Shown: one piece after another, positions 16,556 through 25,202 of the stretch
Position numbering within the stretch: position 1 is the stretch's first letter
Layout: each line of letters begins with the position of its first letter
Origin: Bacteroidaceae bacterium
GTDB lineage: Bacteria; Bacteroidota; Bacteroidia; Bacteroidales; Bacteroidaceae
Direction: 5' to 3'
Length of the DNA stretch: 38,566 bases
Assembly (NCBI GenBank): GCA_017617805.1
Contig: JAFZVN010000038.1
Location: 1-38,566 of the forward strand
Notes under the pieces: generated by a model
Told to the model about the DNA's origin: nothing
Database searches by the model: none
What the model saw: only the letters and a program-made list of their open reading frames with translations
Made by a program: the position numbers and the translations under genes

Positions 16556-18436
16556 TTAGATCAGTTCGATACTTCTTTTCACAAACTTGTTCAGAGCTTC
16601 ACCTTTCAGCAGACCATTCTGGAGCAATGCCAAGTCGATGAGTTGGCTCACCACTTCTGTATTGGCATCCTTGATGTTCTGCTTGATGAGTGGGTGGTCG
16701 GTGTTGAGCACAAGGTTAAGCATTGTAGGCATATCACCATAGAACGCCATACCTGGCTGCAGACGTGACATGTCTTTCATACGGCGCATGTACTCGCTCT
16801 GGGTCATCACTACAGGTGCAGCCGTTTCGCCTAAGGCCTGTGGCTCCACGTTGAACTCGATTTTTTCAAGTTTAGGCAGGGCATTCTTGAAAGTCTCGGT
16901 GAGTACCTTTTTGTCATCCTCTGGCAGTTCCTCTTTCTTCTCGTCGCTCTTCACAATGAGTTTATCCACCACGTCGGAGTCCACACGAGTGAATCGACAG
17001 CGACCATCCTTCTTCTCGCCTTCGATGGTGAACTTCTCCTCGAAGAGATTACACATTGCTGGATCAAGCTGGCCATCCATCAGCAGCACATTGTAACCCT
17101 TGGCGTTGGCAGCATCGATGTAGCTGTACTGGTCATCCTTGTTGTTGGCATAGAGATAGACGATGTTGCCGTCCTTATCGGTCTGCTCGCTCTTGATGAG
17201 GGTCTGGTACTCCTCGAAGGTGTACATCTTGCCCTCTGTGTCCTTCAGCAGGGCGAATGACTTTGCTTTGTCGTAGAAGTCACTCTCTGAGAGCATTCCA
17301 TAATTGATGAATATCTTGATGTCATCCCATTTCTCCTCAAACTGCTTGCGGTCGCTCTTGAAGATGGATGACAGACGATCAGACACTTTCTTTGAGATGT
17401 ACGTTGAAATCTTCTTCACGTTGGCATCGCTCTGCAGATAACTGCGGCTCACATTCAGAGGAATGTCTGGTGAATCAATCACACCATGCAATAAAGTCAT
17501 GAAATCAGGTACGATGCCCTCCACATTGTCTGTTACAAACACCTGGTTGCAGTACAGGTTGATCTTATTTTTCTGGATGTCGAGATTTGTCTTCACTTTG
17601 GGGAAGTAGAGAATACCAGTCAAGTTGAAGGGGTAATCGACGTTCAGATGAATCCAGAACAGAGGTTCATCGCTCATGGGATAGAGCTTCTTGTAAAACT
17701 CCTTGTAGTCTTCGTCCTTCAGTTCGCTGGGTTTGCGCGTCCAGAGTGGGGTGGTGTCGTTGATGACGTCGTCCTCATCTGTCTCCACGCTCTTCTTCTC
17801 CTTGTCATCCCATTTCGTCTTCTTGCCAAAAGCCACAGCCACAGGCAGGAACTTGCAGTATTTGTTCAGTAGTTCGCTCACCTTGTACTTCTCCAAGAAT
17901 TCCTTGCAGTCATCGTCGATGTACATCACAATGTCTGTACCACGATCGGTTTTGTCTGCATCTTCAATAGAGAACTCTGGGCTTCCGTCACATGACCATT
18001 TCACGGCCTTGGAACCCTCCTGCCAACTTTTTGTGATGATTTCCACCTTCTTGCTCACCATGAATGCTGAGTAGAAACCCAGTCCGAAGTGGCCGATGAT
18101 GGCGTTTGCATCCTCTTTGTATTTATCAAGGAAGTCATTAGCACCAGAGAAAGCAATCTGATTGATATACTTGTCGATTTCCTCCTCGGTCATGCCTATA
18201 CCACGGTCGCTTACTGTCAACGTACCCTTATCCTTGTCAATGGATACATGCACAGTCAAGTCGCCAGCCTCCTCCTTCAACTCGCCCTTGCTGGCCAAGG
18301 TCTTGAGTTTCTGAGTGGCATCAACGGCGTTACTTACGATTTCACGGATGAAAATGTCATGGTCTGAATAGAGAAACTTTTTGATAACGGGGAAAATGTT
18401 CTCAGTCGTAACCCCGATGTTACCTTTTTGAGACAT
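16556..18436 (-). CDS. htpG: Molecular chaperone HtpG (Hsp90)
   Basis: A 626-residue bacterial Hsp90. The N-terminal GHKL ATPase domain shows FIREIVSNAVDATQKL (Mg-coordinating Asn), VSDRGIGMTEEE and GHFGLGFYSAFMV. The middle domain shows PLWTRKPSEL and GVIDSPDIPLNVSRSYLQ. The C-terminal dimerisation domain ends without the eukaryotic MEEVD tail. It is an ATP-dependent cytosolic chaperone. The acidic insert KKSVETDEDDVIND between domains is a charged linker. It is transcribed divergently from ftsZ across a 355-bp gap and convergently with the esterase. No CIRCE element was seen upstream. Confidence 0.96.
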   Translation of the reverse strand: MSQKGNIGVTTENIFPVIKKFLYSDHDIFIREIVSNAVDATQKLKTLASKGELKEEAGDLTVHVSIDKDKGTLTVSDRGIGMTEEEIDKYINQIAFSGANDFLDKYKEDANAIIGHFGLGFYSAFMVSKKVEIITKSWQEGSKAVKWSCDGSPEFSIEDADKTDRGTDIVMYIDDDCKEFLEKYKVSELLNKYCKFLPVAVAFGKKTKWDDKEKKSVETDEDDVINDTTPLWTRKPSELKDEDYKEFYKKLYPMSDEPLFWIHLNVDYPFNLTGILYFPKVKTNLDIQKNKINLYCNQVFVTDNVEGIVPDFMTLLHGVIDSPDIPLNVSRSYLQSDANVKKISTYISKKVSDRLSSIFKSDRKQFEEKWDDIKIFINYGMLSESDFYDKAKSFALLKDTEGKMYTFEEYQTLIKSEQTDKDGNIVYLYANNKDDQYSYIDAANAKGYNVLLMDGQLDPAMCNLFEEKFTIEGEKKDGRCRFTRVDSDVVDKLIVKSDEKKEELPEDDKKVLTETFKNALPKLEKIEFNVEPQALGETAAPVVMTQSEYMRRMKDMSRLQPGMAFYGDMPTMLNLVLNTDHPLIKQNIKDANTEVVSQLIDLALLQNGLLKGEALNKFVKRSIELI

Positions 18437-18585
18437 ATGTTAATCGATGTTTAGTTGTTTTGTTTAATAGTTATTTAGTTGATTGATTTGTATCCGAGTT
18501 ATGCTCATTATCAAAATATATGCCAGCTATTCATATGACTGACATTTTGTCGCAATGAAACTTAGTGTGGAATTAATAGAATTAT

Positions 18586-18622
18586 ATAATTTTACAGATT
18601 GTATTTACAATTGTAAAATTAT
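18586..18622. promoter_or_regulatory. 11-bp inverted repeat, possible operator
   Basis: ATAATTTTACA (18586-18596) and its exact complement TGTAAAATTAT (18612-18622) are separated by 15 bases. No T-tract follows, and the site is between two divergent promoters rather than after a gene, so a regulator-binding site is more likely than a terminator. This is inference. Confidence 0.4.
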
Positions 18623-18672
18623 GGCATGAAAGCAGAATTATTTCACATTTGTCAAAAAAAGAGCGGAACTTG

Positions 18673-18705
18673 TTTGGAGATTACTCCATCTTTTTCGTAA
18701 CTTTG
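18673..18705 (+). promoter_or_regulatory. Bacteroidota-type promoter of ftsZ
   Basis: TTTG at 18673-18676 and TAACTTTG at 18698-18705 are separated by 21 bp, fitting the -33/-7 consensus closely. Transcription would start near 18712, giving a leader of about 80 bases. Confidence 0.8.
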
Positions 18706-18791
18706 TAGCCGAGAATATATGATAAAGTGAGAAGCCAGCCTGAAGAGGGCTGGCATAAAAGAATTGTATAACTATTAAAATGGAGAATTGA

Positions 18792-20042
18792 ATGATGAAA
18801 GCGGAAGAATTGCCTCCTTTCAACTTTCCCATTGAGGACAAGTCGGAGAGAATTATCAAGGTGATCGGCGTCGGAGGTGGCGGCGGTAATGCGGTGCAAC
18901 ACATGTGGGAAGAGGGCGTGAAGAACGTCTCTTTCGTGGTGACGAACACGGACAGCCAAGTGTTGAAGGTGAACATGGTGCCGAGCAAAGTACAGTTAGG
19001 TGATGGACTTGGCACAGGTGGTGACCCCAAGAAAGGGCAGGAGATTGCCGAGAAGAACATCGAAACCATCAAGACAATGTTTGGTGAGGACACGCGTATG
19101 GTGTTCATCACTGCTGGTATGGGTGGTGGCACTGGAACGGGTGCTGCACCAGTGATTGCTCGTGTGGCAAAAGAAATGGGTATACTGACAGTAGGTGTTG
19201 TGACGTTACCGTTCAAGATGGAAATGCGTAAGCGGATGGACAAGGCACTGTTAGGTATGGAGGCGTTGAAGAAGAATGTGGATTCGCTCATTGTCATCAA
19301 CAATCAGAAGCTGTTAGAGAGTGAGCAATATAAGAGGTTGACACTGGAGGAGGGATTGAAGAAGGCAGATGAGGTGCTAACGGTTGCGACGAGGACAATT
19401 GCAGAGATTATTACGGTGAGAGGTAGCATCAACAGAGATTATAATGATGTGTCAACCGTGATGAAGGATGGTGGTGCGGCTTTGGTGTCAGTGGCGAAGG
19501 CAAGTGGGGAGAAGCGCATCTTCAAGGCTTTATCGGAAGCAATCAGTTCACCACTTGTTGCGAATGTTGAGAAGCAGAAGGTACGTCGGCTGCTATATAT
19601 TGTGTATAGTGGAGAACAGAATCCTGCCCGCATGGATGAGCTGGAGGAAATCAGTGAGTTCATGGAGAACTTTGACGAAAATCTGGATGTGCTATGGGGA
19701 CATTATCCTGATGACACGCTTGGAGATGAAATCAAAGTAGCTGTGGTGGCAACGGGATTTGATCAATCAGACGAGCGTCTGACACAAGAAGATACCACCA
19801 AACAGGATGAGATGAAGCGATTGAAGGATCTGCGTGAGAAATTCTATTCATATACGAATGTTGTGCCGAAACAAGAAGATAATCCTGATGAGATAAAAGT
19901 GGAGCCATCGGAAGAGATGGAGGGTGAGGAAATGTCTGAAATTCCAGCACAAGATGTGGACGAAGTGGATGAACCATCAAAAACGCCTTCATTTTTGGAT
20001 GTTCTCATAAAAAAACTGAAAGTTTTGATGGAAGAAGAGTGA
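18792..20042 (+). CDS. ftsZ: Cell division protein FtsZ (stand-alone, divergent)
   Basis: A 416-residue tubulin-like GTPase. The G-box GGGTGTG is at 111-117 in TAGMGGGTGTGAAPVIARV. The T7 loop carries N214, D216 and D219 in INRDYNDVSTVM, so GTP hydrolysis at subunit interfaces should be possible. GVGGGGGNAVQHM marks the first nucleotide-binding loop. The late motif WGHYPDDTLGDEIKVAVVATGF follows Bacteroidota FtsZ. The C-terminal tail is acidic and ends with an amphipathic-looking Leu/Lys segment (SFLDVLIKKLKVLMEEE), not the usual conserved FtsZ tail that binds FtsA. The gene is not in a dcw cluster: htpG lies on one side and ispE on the other. It may be a second FtsZ or a relocated only copy. 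Confidence 0.88.
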   Translation: MMKAEELPPFNFPIEDKSERIIKVIGVGGGGGNAVQHMWEEGVKNVSFVVTNTDSQVLKVNMVPSKVQLGDGLGTGGDPKKGQEIAEKNIETIKTMFGEDTRMVFITAGMGGGTGTGAAPVIARVAKEMGILTVGVVTLPFKMEMRKRMDKALLGMEALKKNVDSLIVINNQKLLESEQYKRLTLEEGLKKADEVLTVATRTIAEIITVRGSINRDYNDVSTVMKDGGAALVSVAKASGEKRIFKALSEAISSPLVANVEKQKVRRLLYIVYSGEQNPARMDELEEISEFMENFDENLDVLWGHYPDDTLGDEIKVAVVATGFDQSDERLTQEDTTKQDEMKRLKDLREKFYSYTNVVPKQEDNPDEIKVEPSEEMEGEEMSEIPAQDVDEVDEPSKTPSFLDVLIKKLKVLMEEE

Positions 20043-20061
20043 TGGATAAGATTTTTTTTCT

Positions 20062-20069
20062 TATCTTTG
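20062..20069 (+). promoter_or_regulatory. Candidate -7 box for ispE
   Basis: TATCTTTG at 20062-20069 fits TAnnTTTG and lies 20 bp after the ftsZ stop and 26 bp before the ispE ATG. The -33 region is poor, so ispE may be served both by this site and by read-through from ftsZ. Confidence 0.5.
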
Positions 20070-20094
20070 CCTCGTCAACCAAAAACGTAAAATT

Positions 20095-20922
20095 ATGATA
20101 GTATATCCTAATGCAAAGATTAACATCGGTCTGAACGTCGTGGAGAAGCGTCCGGACGGCTACCATAATTTGGAGACCGTGTTTTATCCGATTGGTCTGC
20201 AAGATATTTTGGAGATTCAAGAGATAGAGGGCGAAGCGCCTGCCTGTGGCTATCGTCTGAAAGTGACGGGTACCGTACTGGATGGCTCGCCGGCAGACAA
20301 TTTGGTGGTGAGGGCTTTCAAATTGTTGAAGAAAGATTTTGACCTCCCGCCTGTGAGTATAGGATTGTACAAGCATATCCCAACTGGAGCTGGTCTTGGC
20401 GGTGGCTCGGCTGATGCGGCCTTCACAATAAAGACATTGAACGATCGTTTCAAACTGGGACTGACCACTGAGCAGATGGAGGACTATTGCACACAGCTGG
20501 GGGCTGATTGTCCTTTTTTCATCCAGAACAAGCCTGTGTTTGCGACGGGCATTGGGAATGTGTTCCAGCCCATTGAATTGAATCTGAAGTACAAATCTCT
20601 GGTATTAGTGAAACCTGACACGTTTGTGTCAACGAAAGATGCTTATGCGAAGGTGAAGGTGAAACATCCAGAGAAGCAATTGCCAGAACTACTCTCACAG
20701 CCCATTGAAACGTGGAAGGATACGGTGGTGAACGATTTTGAGGTGAGTGTCTTTTCGAAGTATCCTGAGATTGCTGCTATCAAGGATCAAATGTACGACC
20801 TTGGTGCTGTGTATGCCAGCATGTCGGGTAGTGGGTCGAGCGTCTTCGGTATTTTCGAAGACCCTGTGGATAATGTAGATGAACTGTTCTGCGGCATGTT
20901 CTGCCGCCAACGTGAACTTTAA
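20095..20922 (+). CDS. ispE: 4-diphosphocytidyl-2-C-methyl-D-erythritol kinase
   Basis: A 275-residue GHMP kinase that phosphorylates CDP-methylerythritol in the non-mevalonate route to isoprenoids. The N-terminal motif [27 protein letters not shown] is diagnostic of IspE, and [14 protein letters not shown] is the ATP-binding glycine-rich loop. GADCPFFI and [12 protein letters not shown] complete the family pattern. It is cytoplasmic and of normal length. Its stop codon overlaps the stop of the convergent putative porin gene: both TAA codons share the bases TTAA at 20919-20922, and no terminator separates the two. Confidence 0.95.
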   Translation: MIVYPNAKINIGLNVVEKRPDGYHNLETVFYPIGLQDILEIQEIEGEAPACGYRLKVTGTVLDGSPADNLVVRAFKLLKKDFDLPPVSIGLYKHIPTGAGLGGGSADAAFTIKTLNDRFKLGLTTEQMEDYCTQLGADCPFFIQNKPVFATGIGNVFQPIELNLKYKSLVLVKPDTFVSTKDAYAKVKVKHPEKQLPELLSQPIETWKDTVVNDFEVSVFSKYPEIAAIKDQMYDLGAVYASMSGSGSSVFGIFEDPVDNVDELFCGMFCRQREL

Positions 20923-22979
20923 TCGTAGAAGTTCCAACTGATTCCAAAGCGGAGGCTGATGGGGTTCATCGGGTAACCTGGTGCCCATAGGTAGCGTCCA
21001 TCTGATTGGTTGGCATGGTGATACATGATGTAGAAACGTGTTCTCTTCAAATCAAAATTTGCATAGACGGAGATGAGGGAGTAATCCCCAATCTTCGTCT
21101 TTTTCAATGGATTCTGGTTCATAAACATACCAATGACTGGCGAATAGTCTGGTGCTTCGTACTCAGTGAAGTACTTCATGTCGGCACCAAATTCAGTCTT
21201 CAACACCTTGGCAATCTTGAAACGGAGATAGAGATTGGTGTAGAGCGAAAGGGTGGGCAAGGGCAACACGTCTGAATGGCTGCATGTTTGATAGGTGATG
21301 TCGTTGTCCCAATGCAGGATGCCCATCGTAAAGTTTTGACGAAGATTGGCATTAATAACTTGGATGTTGGAGGTACACTGCATGGGTGTCACATTGTTGG
21401 TGACAATGGGATTGTCAGTGTCTGTGTTTAGTGCAATACCTGTGTTCTGGAAATAACTGTAATTCTTGATGTTTTCCACTCCAACCGTGATGGTCGTGTT
21501 GGTGTGAGGGATATCTATCACGCCTTCGATACGTTGACGGAATTCCTTATCGGGGTTGTTGTCCCACCACGCATGCTTGCTGTGATAGGTGCCGAAATAG
21601 AAACTGGGCAGGATGTTTTTGACGTAGGCGTTGAGTGCAACCTGAGCTGTATCACCCATTACAGGAATGTTGACTTCTGCATGACCATCCACTTCGAACT
21701 GTCCAAGGTCGTAACCTCCCACGACCATTTCTCCGTCAAGGTTATAGTGAACCATAGTACCCTGTGAACGGATGATCTGTCCTCCCACAATCACATTGTG
21801 CTCATTATAATCCTGCTTGCCGATGCGTCCTGTCGTGTTGGTGTAGTAACCTCCGTACTGGGTAGAGTCGGGTAATGTGAACCGTTTGTATTCGTAACCG
21901 GCATAGAGATTCAGACCAAACATCGCCCATTTGTTAAACCCCTCGCAGAGAGAAATACCCAAGATGTTCTTTATGTAGAAATGTTTGGTTCGGTCTTCTG
22001 TCGAGTCGCCTGGGAGGTAGGTGTAGGAATGGTAATTCTCTGTCTCTTTGTAGGCACGGTTGTTGTGCATCATCTTGTTTAACTTCAGCGTATGGAAGAT
22101 TTTGCTGACAGGCACATACACTTCCTTCGTGGTGACAGAATCGATCTCTTCGTCTTGATAGAAACCGAAGTCATAGTGATGATTGAGAAACACAAGGTCA
22201 TGCTCCTGGCGGTTCCATGTGCTGGTCAGGTTGGTAGGAATGTCGTTGGAAGTGAATTGTCGCGCCATTCCTTCTGGGTTAGTGATGTAACTCTCATCAG
22301 TGATTCCACCATTTTCAGCATTCTTCATGAAGTTATGCTGATAGTAGAAATGGAGTTTATATTTGTCGTCAATGAAGGATGACCAAGCCGACGCATTCAT
22401 GAAAGAGGTGGACATCGCGTCGTAATAGCCTCGACCATATATGTAGTCGTAGATGGCACCAAAGTTGAATTTCTTGCCTGCATTGTTCGTAAAGGTAGCC
22501 TTCACATGGTCAGAACCCGTGTTTTTGGAACCGTTCCAATTGTAGGCGATGTTCATGAAGGGCGATTTCGTGTTGTAGAACCGGAACTGCTCGGTATCGA
22601 CAAAAAACATATCGAAGGGGTCTGTGAACATGAATTCAGCCATGATGGGACGCTCCATAAAGATACGTGACATACGTGGGGAACCTACATTACCCAACGT
22701 ATTGTAGTGTCCTTCGATGCCTTCAGGCAAGTCGGTGTTCATGAACAGATGGTGCAACGTGTCCACATAGGTCTCGGTCATGTTGCCGTATTTCTCATCT
22801 ACAACCCATGCACGAATGTCATTTGGCACCACTTTCTTGGTTTTGGTGGATGCAGAGTCTGGACGCGAATCCATCGACAGGTCAGTGTTAGTCTCCAACT
22901 CTGTCACAATTCGCTGTGCTAAACTCCTATGAACAAAAAGGAATAGAAAAAGAAGGGGAAGTAGATACCTTTTATCCAA
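20919..22979 (-). CDS. Putative outer-membrane porin (Bacteroidota porin family)
   Basis: A protein of about 686 residues whose sequence after the signal peptide alternates short hydrophobic and polar strands rich in Tyr, Phe, Trp and Asn, as expected for an outer-membrane beta-barrel. It resembles the Bacteroidota putative porin family (Porin_10). The signal peptide [20 protein letters not shown] lacks an ATG in a sensible place. TTG 22977-22979 is the best start and lies 17 bp after the upstream gene. The frame is open to 23135, but that part overlaps the upstream gene and looks like noise. Tyr- and Trp-rich barrel strands run to the C-terminal Phe-Tyr-Asp. It is the last gene of a three-gene unit, and its stop overlaps that of ispE. 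Confidence 0.75.
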   Translation of the reverse strand: MDKRYLLPLLFLFLFVHRSLAQRIVTELETNTDLSMDSRPDSASTKTKKVVPNDIRAWVVDEKYGNMTETYVDTLHHLFMNTDLPEGIEGHYNTLGNVGSPRMSRIFMERPIMAEFMFTDPFDMFFVDTEQFRFYNTKSPFMNIAYNWNGSKNTGSDHVKATFTNNAGKKFNFGAIYDYIYGRGYYDAMSTSFMNASAWSSFIDDKYKLHFYYQHNFMKNAENGGITDESYITNPEGMARQFTSNDIPTNLTSTWNRQEHDLVFLNHHYDFGFYQDEEIDSVTTKEVYVPVSKIFHTLKLNKMMHNNRAYKETENYHSYTYLPGDSTEDRTKHFYIKNILGISLCEGFNKWAMFGLNLYAGYEYKRFTLPDSTQYGGYYTNTTGRIGKQDYNEHNVIVGGQIIRSQGTMVHYNLDGEMVVGGYDLGQFEVDGHAEVNIPVMGDTAQVALNAYVKNILPSFYFGTYHSKHAWWDNNPDKEFRQRIEGVIDIPHTNTTITVGVENIKNYSYFQNTGIALNTDTDNPIVTNNVTPMQCTSNIQVINANLRQNFTMGILHWDNDITYQTCSHSDVLPLPTLSLYTNLYLRFKIAKVLKTEFGADMKYFTEYEAPDYSPVIGMFMNQNPLKKTKIGDYSLISVYANFDLKRTRFYIMYHHANQSDGRYLWAPGYPMNPISLRFGISWNFYD

Positions 22980-22996
22980 AATGATTTGAAGCTTAG

Positions 22997-23263
22997 TTAA
23001 AACATGAACCGCAAATAGAATTCGACCAATTTGAGCGCAATAGCACCAAAGCCCACACTGAAGAATAGCACCCGTTGATCGGGGAGGGCAAAATAGATGA
23101 CGATGGCAACAGCAAAGCCCAACATAAATGCCCAATTGAGCACTTTTCGTGCTGTGTCAACTTGGGATGATTGGCTTTTGCCCTTGTGCCATTTCTTTTT
23201 GCTCTCTGCCTTACTCTCAGCTATGGCTTCAGCTATGATTTTATCTACGTCTTCTTGATTCAT
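22997..23263 (-). CDS. Small membrane protein of unknown function
   Basis: An 88-residue protein with an Ala/Glu/Lys-rich charged N-terminal half (about 1-40) and two hydrophobic stretches (about 43-62 and 66-85). It probably spans the inner membrane twice as a hairpin. No family was recognised. It starts 3 bp after the DUF4468 gene and ends just before the putative porin, so it is the middle gene of a tight operon and is likely translated with both. Confidence 0.7.
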   Translation of the reverse strand: MNQEDVDKIIAEAIAESKAESKKKWHKGKSQSSQVDTARKVLNWAFMLGFAVAIVIYFALPDQRVLFFSVGFGAIALKLVEFYLRFMF

Positions 23264-23266
23264 GGG

Positions 23267-23917
23267 TTATTTGTTGATGACTTCTGAAATTTCCTTTTTC
23301 AGTTCTGCCACAAAATCAATGGTTTTGACTCTGTAATTGCGTGGAATACGCAGGAGCTCACCTTTCTTGTTCAGGCTTTCTTTATCCGTAATCCATTCCT
23401 CTGCAGGGATGCGAATGAACTTTCCTTCGCCTTGATCTACATTGAAAGATAGGGTGTGAAGCTTAAATTCTACTTGGCCGTCGTTCACTTTCAAATCGAG
23501 CAAATAGAAAGCTTCTGTGAAGTTCTTGGCCAAAGGCTTCGAGGAGAACACCATTTCTTCTGCACCTTGACATTGAATGGTTCCGTTCTGCTTGTCTGCC
23601 ACCTTGATTTTGGCATATTCAAGGTTCTTGAAGAAGTTGGCATCTGAATAAACGCCCATCGTGCTGTTGGGCTCATAGCGTAAACTTGCCCATTGAGCTA
23701 ACTTGGTGTAAATGTCATTCTTGGTCTGTCCTGGAGCTGTGATGACATCCTTGAACACAACTTTACCATTTTCTTCAGGCACAGCGCCTTTGGCTGCGTA
23801 TGCCGATAAGTCAGCCTTGGCTCCTTTGGGAGTTTTACGACCGAATAAACCTTCACTCTGGGCTTGCATCACAAAAGGCAGTGCCGCTGCAAAGAGGGTA
23901 ATGATAATCTTCTTCAT
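23267..23917 (-). CDS. Exported DUF4468 (TBP-like fold) protein
   Basis: A 216-residue exported protein. ATG 23915-23917 was chosen over an in-frame ATG at 23947 because the latter lies inside the promoter -7 box, and because MKKIIITLFAAALPFVMQAQ is a typical Bacteroidota signal peptide. The mature part carries VVFKDVITAPGQTKNDIY and ends with PAEEWITDKESLNKKG and YRVKTIDFVAELKKEI, the pattern of DUF4468 proteins, which are common exported Bacteroidales proteins of unknown role. It begins the operon that ends with the putative porin, so a periplasmic or outer-membrane accessory role is possible. Confidence 0.78.
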   Translation of the reverse strand: MKKIIITLFAAALPFVMQAQSEGLFGRKTPKGAKADLSAYAAKGAVPEENGKVVFKDVITAPGQTKNDIYTKLAQWASLRYEPNSTMGVYSDANFFKNLEYAKIKVADKQNGTIQCQGAEEMVFSSKPLAKNFTEAFYLLDLKVNDGQVEFKLHTLSFNVDQGEGKFIRIPAEEWITDKESLNKKGELLRIPRNYRVKTIDFVAELKKEISEVINK

Positions 23918-23944
23918 ATCTTTGTATTTTATCAGTTTTGTTTG

Positions 23945-23976
23945 CAAAGGTAATGCTTTTACACTTTATGGTCAAA
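23945..23976 (-). promoter_or_regulatory. Bacteroidota-type promoter of the DUF4468-porin operon
   Basis: Read on the minus strand, TTTG (23973-23976) and TACCTTTG (23945-23952) are separated by 20 bp. Transcription would begin near 23938, about 20 bases before the chosen ATG. This rules out the longer start at 23947. Confidence 0.8.
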
Positions 23977-24016
23977 TTATTACTTCTAAATATTCTAAAA
24001 AAGCACATAATCAAAC

Positions 24017-24056
24017 AAAAAGAAGACACCAGATAGCTGGTATCTTCTTTCATTTT
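24017..24056 (-). terminator. Terminator after the Spy-like gene
   Basis: An imperfect stem, AGAAGA-ACCAG with CTGGT-TCTTCT, is flanked by A-runs on the left and T-runs on the right, so on the minus strand it ends in CTTCTTTTTG. It lies downstream of the Spy-like gene and upstream of the DUF4468 promoter. Confidence 0.75.
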
Positions 24057-24088
24057 ACCTTTTATAAACTAAACAATGCTTGTTCTGA

Positions 24089-24634
24089 TCATTTGCGGTT
24101 GTTGTTGTTCCAACCATTATTGTTCCATCGCGGTTGAGGATTGTTCGGAGTTTTGTTCATGTTGTTGTTACCTCTGCCAGGCTGGAAGCGGTTTAGGGCT
24201 TCTACTTGGAAACGTTGTAGAGCAATCCTGACAGCGAAAATCTTCTTCCACGACAAAACAGAATGAAATTTCTTGTAATAAGTCTGTTCTACTTTCTTAC
24301 TCTCCACCTCGAGTGCTGTCAATTTGGTGACAAGGTTTTCATACTCATCTTCATTTTGGTTGGCATTTTTCCAACTTTTCATCATTAGTTCTCTTTGTTG
24401 TCCTACGATTTGATGTTGCTTGGCGAACATTTCGTTGAGGAGAGGGAAGAACTTTGCTGATTCTGCTTCTGTCAGCTTTGCTTCTCGTGCCACAAATTCA
24501 TTCAATGTTTTCATGTATAGCTCAGGACTGAACTCTTTGCGTCCATTCTGAGTTCTACCACCATTGCCTGGATTCTGGGCACTGATGCAGATGCTGGTCA
24601 ACAACACTAACATGAATGTGATGATTTTTTTCAT
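24089..24634 (-). CDS. Spy/CpxP-like periplasmic protein
   Basis: A 181-residue exported protein. The signal peptide MKKIITFMLVLLTSICISAQ is followed by a charged, mostly helical body (about 30-135) with repeated Glu, Lys and Leu (LTEAESAKFFPLLNEMFAKQ) that resembles the helical Spy/CpxP/heavy-metal-sensor fold without a clear LTxxQ motif. The tail (about 150-181) is Asn/Pro/Arg/Trp-rich and low-complexity. It lies 40 bp after an anti-sigma gene. I infer that it is a target or modulator of the sigma/anti-sigma pair, acting in the periplasm, perhaps as an envelope-stress chaperone. Confidence 0.65.
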   Translation of the reverse strand: MKKIITFMLVLLTSICISAQNPGNGGRTQNGRKEFSPELYMKTLNEFVAREAKLTEAESAKFFPLLNEMFAKQHQIVGQQRELMMKSWKNANQNEDEYENLVTKLTALEVESKKVEQTYYKKFHSVLSWKKIFAVRIALQRFQVEALNRFQPGRGNNNMNKTPNNPQPRWNNNGWNNNNRK

Positions 24635-24674
24635 ACGTGTCTTGTTTTGTAGCTTTTAAGTGTGTTTACGAAAG

Positions 24675-25133
24675 TTATTCTTCCATGTTGTCTTCAGCGG
24701 ACAAATAGTAGTATACGTCCATGTTGTCCACCATTGTGTAGGTCATCAAGTCCTCATTATAGTTGTCATAGGCGGTGAATTCAGCCACCATGTCATCAGT
24801 TTGCTCAGTCGATGAAGCAGGCTTGGGGATGAACTTCAATGCCACGGTCACGATGAGAACGAGCGATGCCGCTATCGAGATAGCGCTAATCCACAAGTTG
24901 CGACGGCGGTTCTTGTTGATACCGATAAACTGTGTGTTCTTTTCTGGAACTGACTCTGATGCGTTGTTTTCAGCGACTTTAAGTTCTGCCTTCAAGCAGC
25001 TGGCTGTCGATGCCTCTTCTGCATCAATCCGCTCCATGATACGAGCAGTCAGATTATCGAAGTATTCGTCAGACACCTTGAATGGGTATCTGCCACCGCT
25101 TGGGCTTAATATTCGGTTATCTTTTGTACTCAT
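24675..25133 (-). CDS. Probable anti-sigma factor (single-pass membrane protein)
   Basis: A 152-residue protein with a cytoplasmic N-terminal part (about 1-78) starting YPFKVSDEYFDNLTARIMERI, one transmembrane segment (about 80-101, WISAISIAASLVLIVTVAL) after an Arg/Lys cluster, and an acidic periplasmic tail. Order and position, directly after an ECF sigma gene, fit a membrane anti-sigma factor that holds the sigma factor until an envelope signal arrives. No zinc-binding HxxxCxxC motif is visible, so it is not a ZAS-type anti-sigma factor. Confidence 0.7.
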   Translation of the reverse strand: MSTKDNRILSPSGGRYPFKVSDEYFDNLTARIMERIDAEEASTASCLKAELKVAENNASESVPEKNTQFIGINKNRRRNLWISAISIAASLVLIVTVALKFIPKPASSTEQTDDMVAEFTAYDNYNEDLMTYTMVDNMDVYYYLSAEDNMEE

Positions 25134-25202
25134 ATTTCTTTATGTTTTTAGTTAATGATATGACTAAATGATTTTAGAATGGTTTAATTTGTTGAGTATT
25201 TT

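Larger units (their letters stand above)
18437..18791. other. Divergent htpG-ftsZ intergenic region
   Basis: This 355-bp AT-rich region holds the ftsZ promoter (18673-18705) and an 11-bp inverted repeat at 18586-18622. The htpG promoter must also lie here, but I see no convincing -7 box on the minus strand. No coding potential of note and no structured RNA were recognised. Confidence 0.6.

Noticed and set aside
23918-23947. A longer N-terminus for the DUF4468 protein
   Set aside because: The upstream ATG lies within the promoter -7 box, before the expected transcription start.
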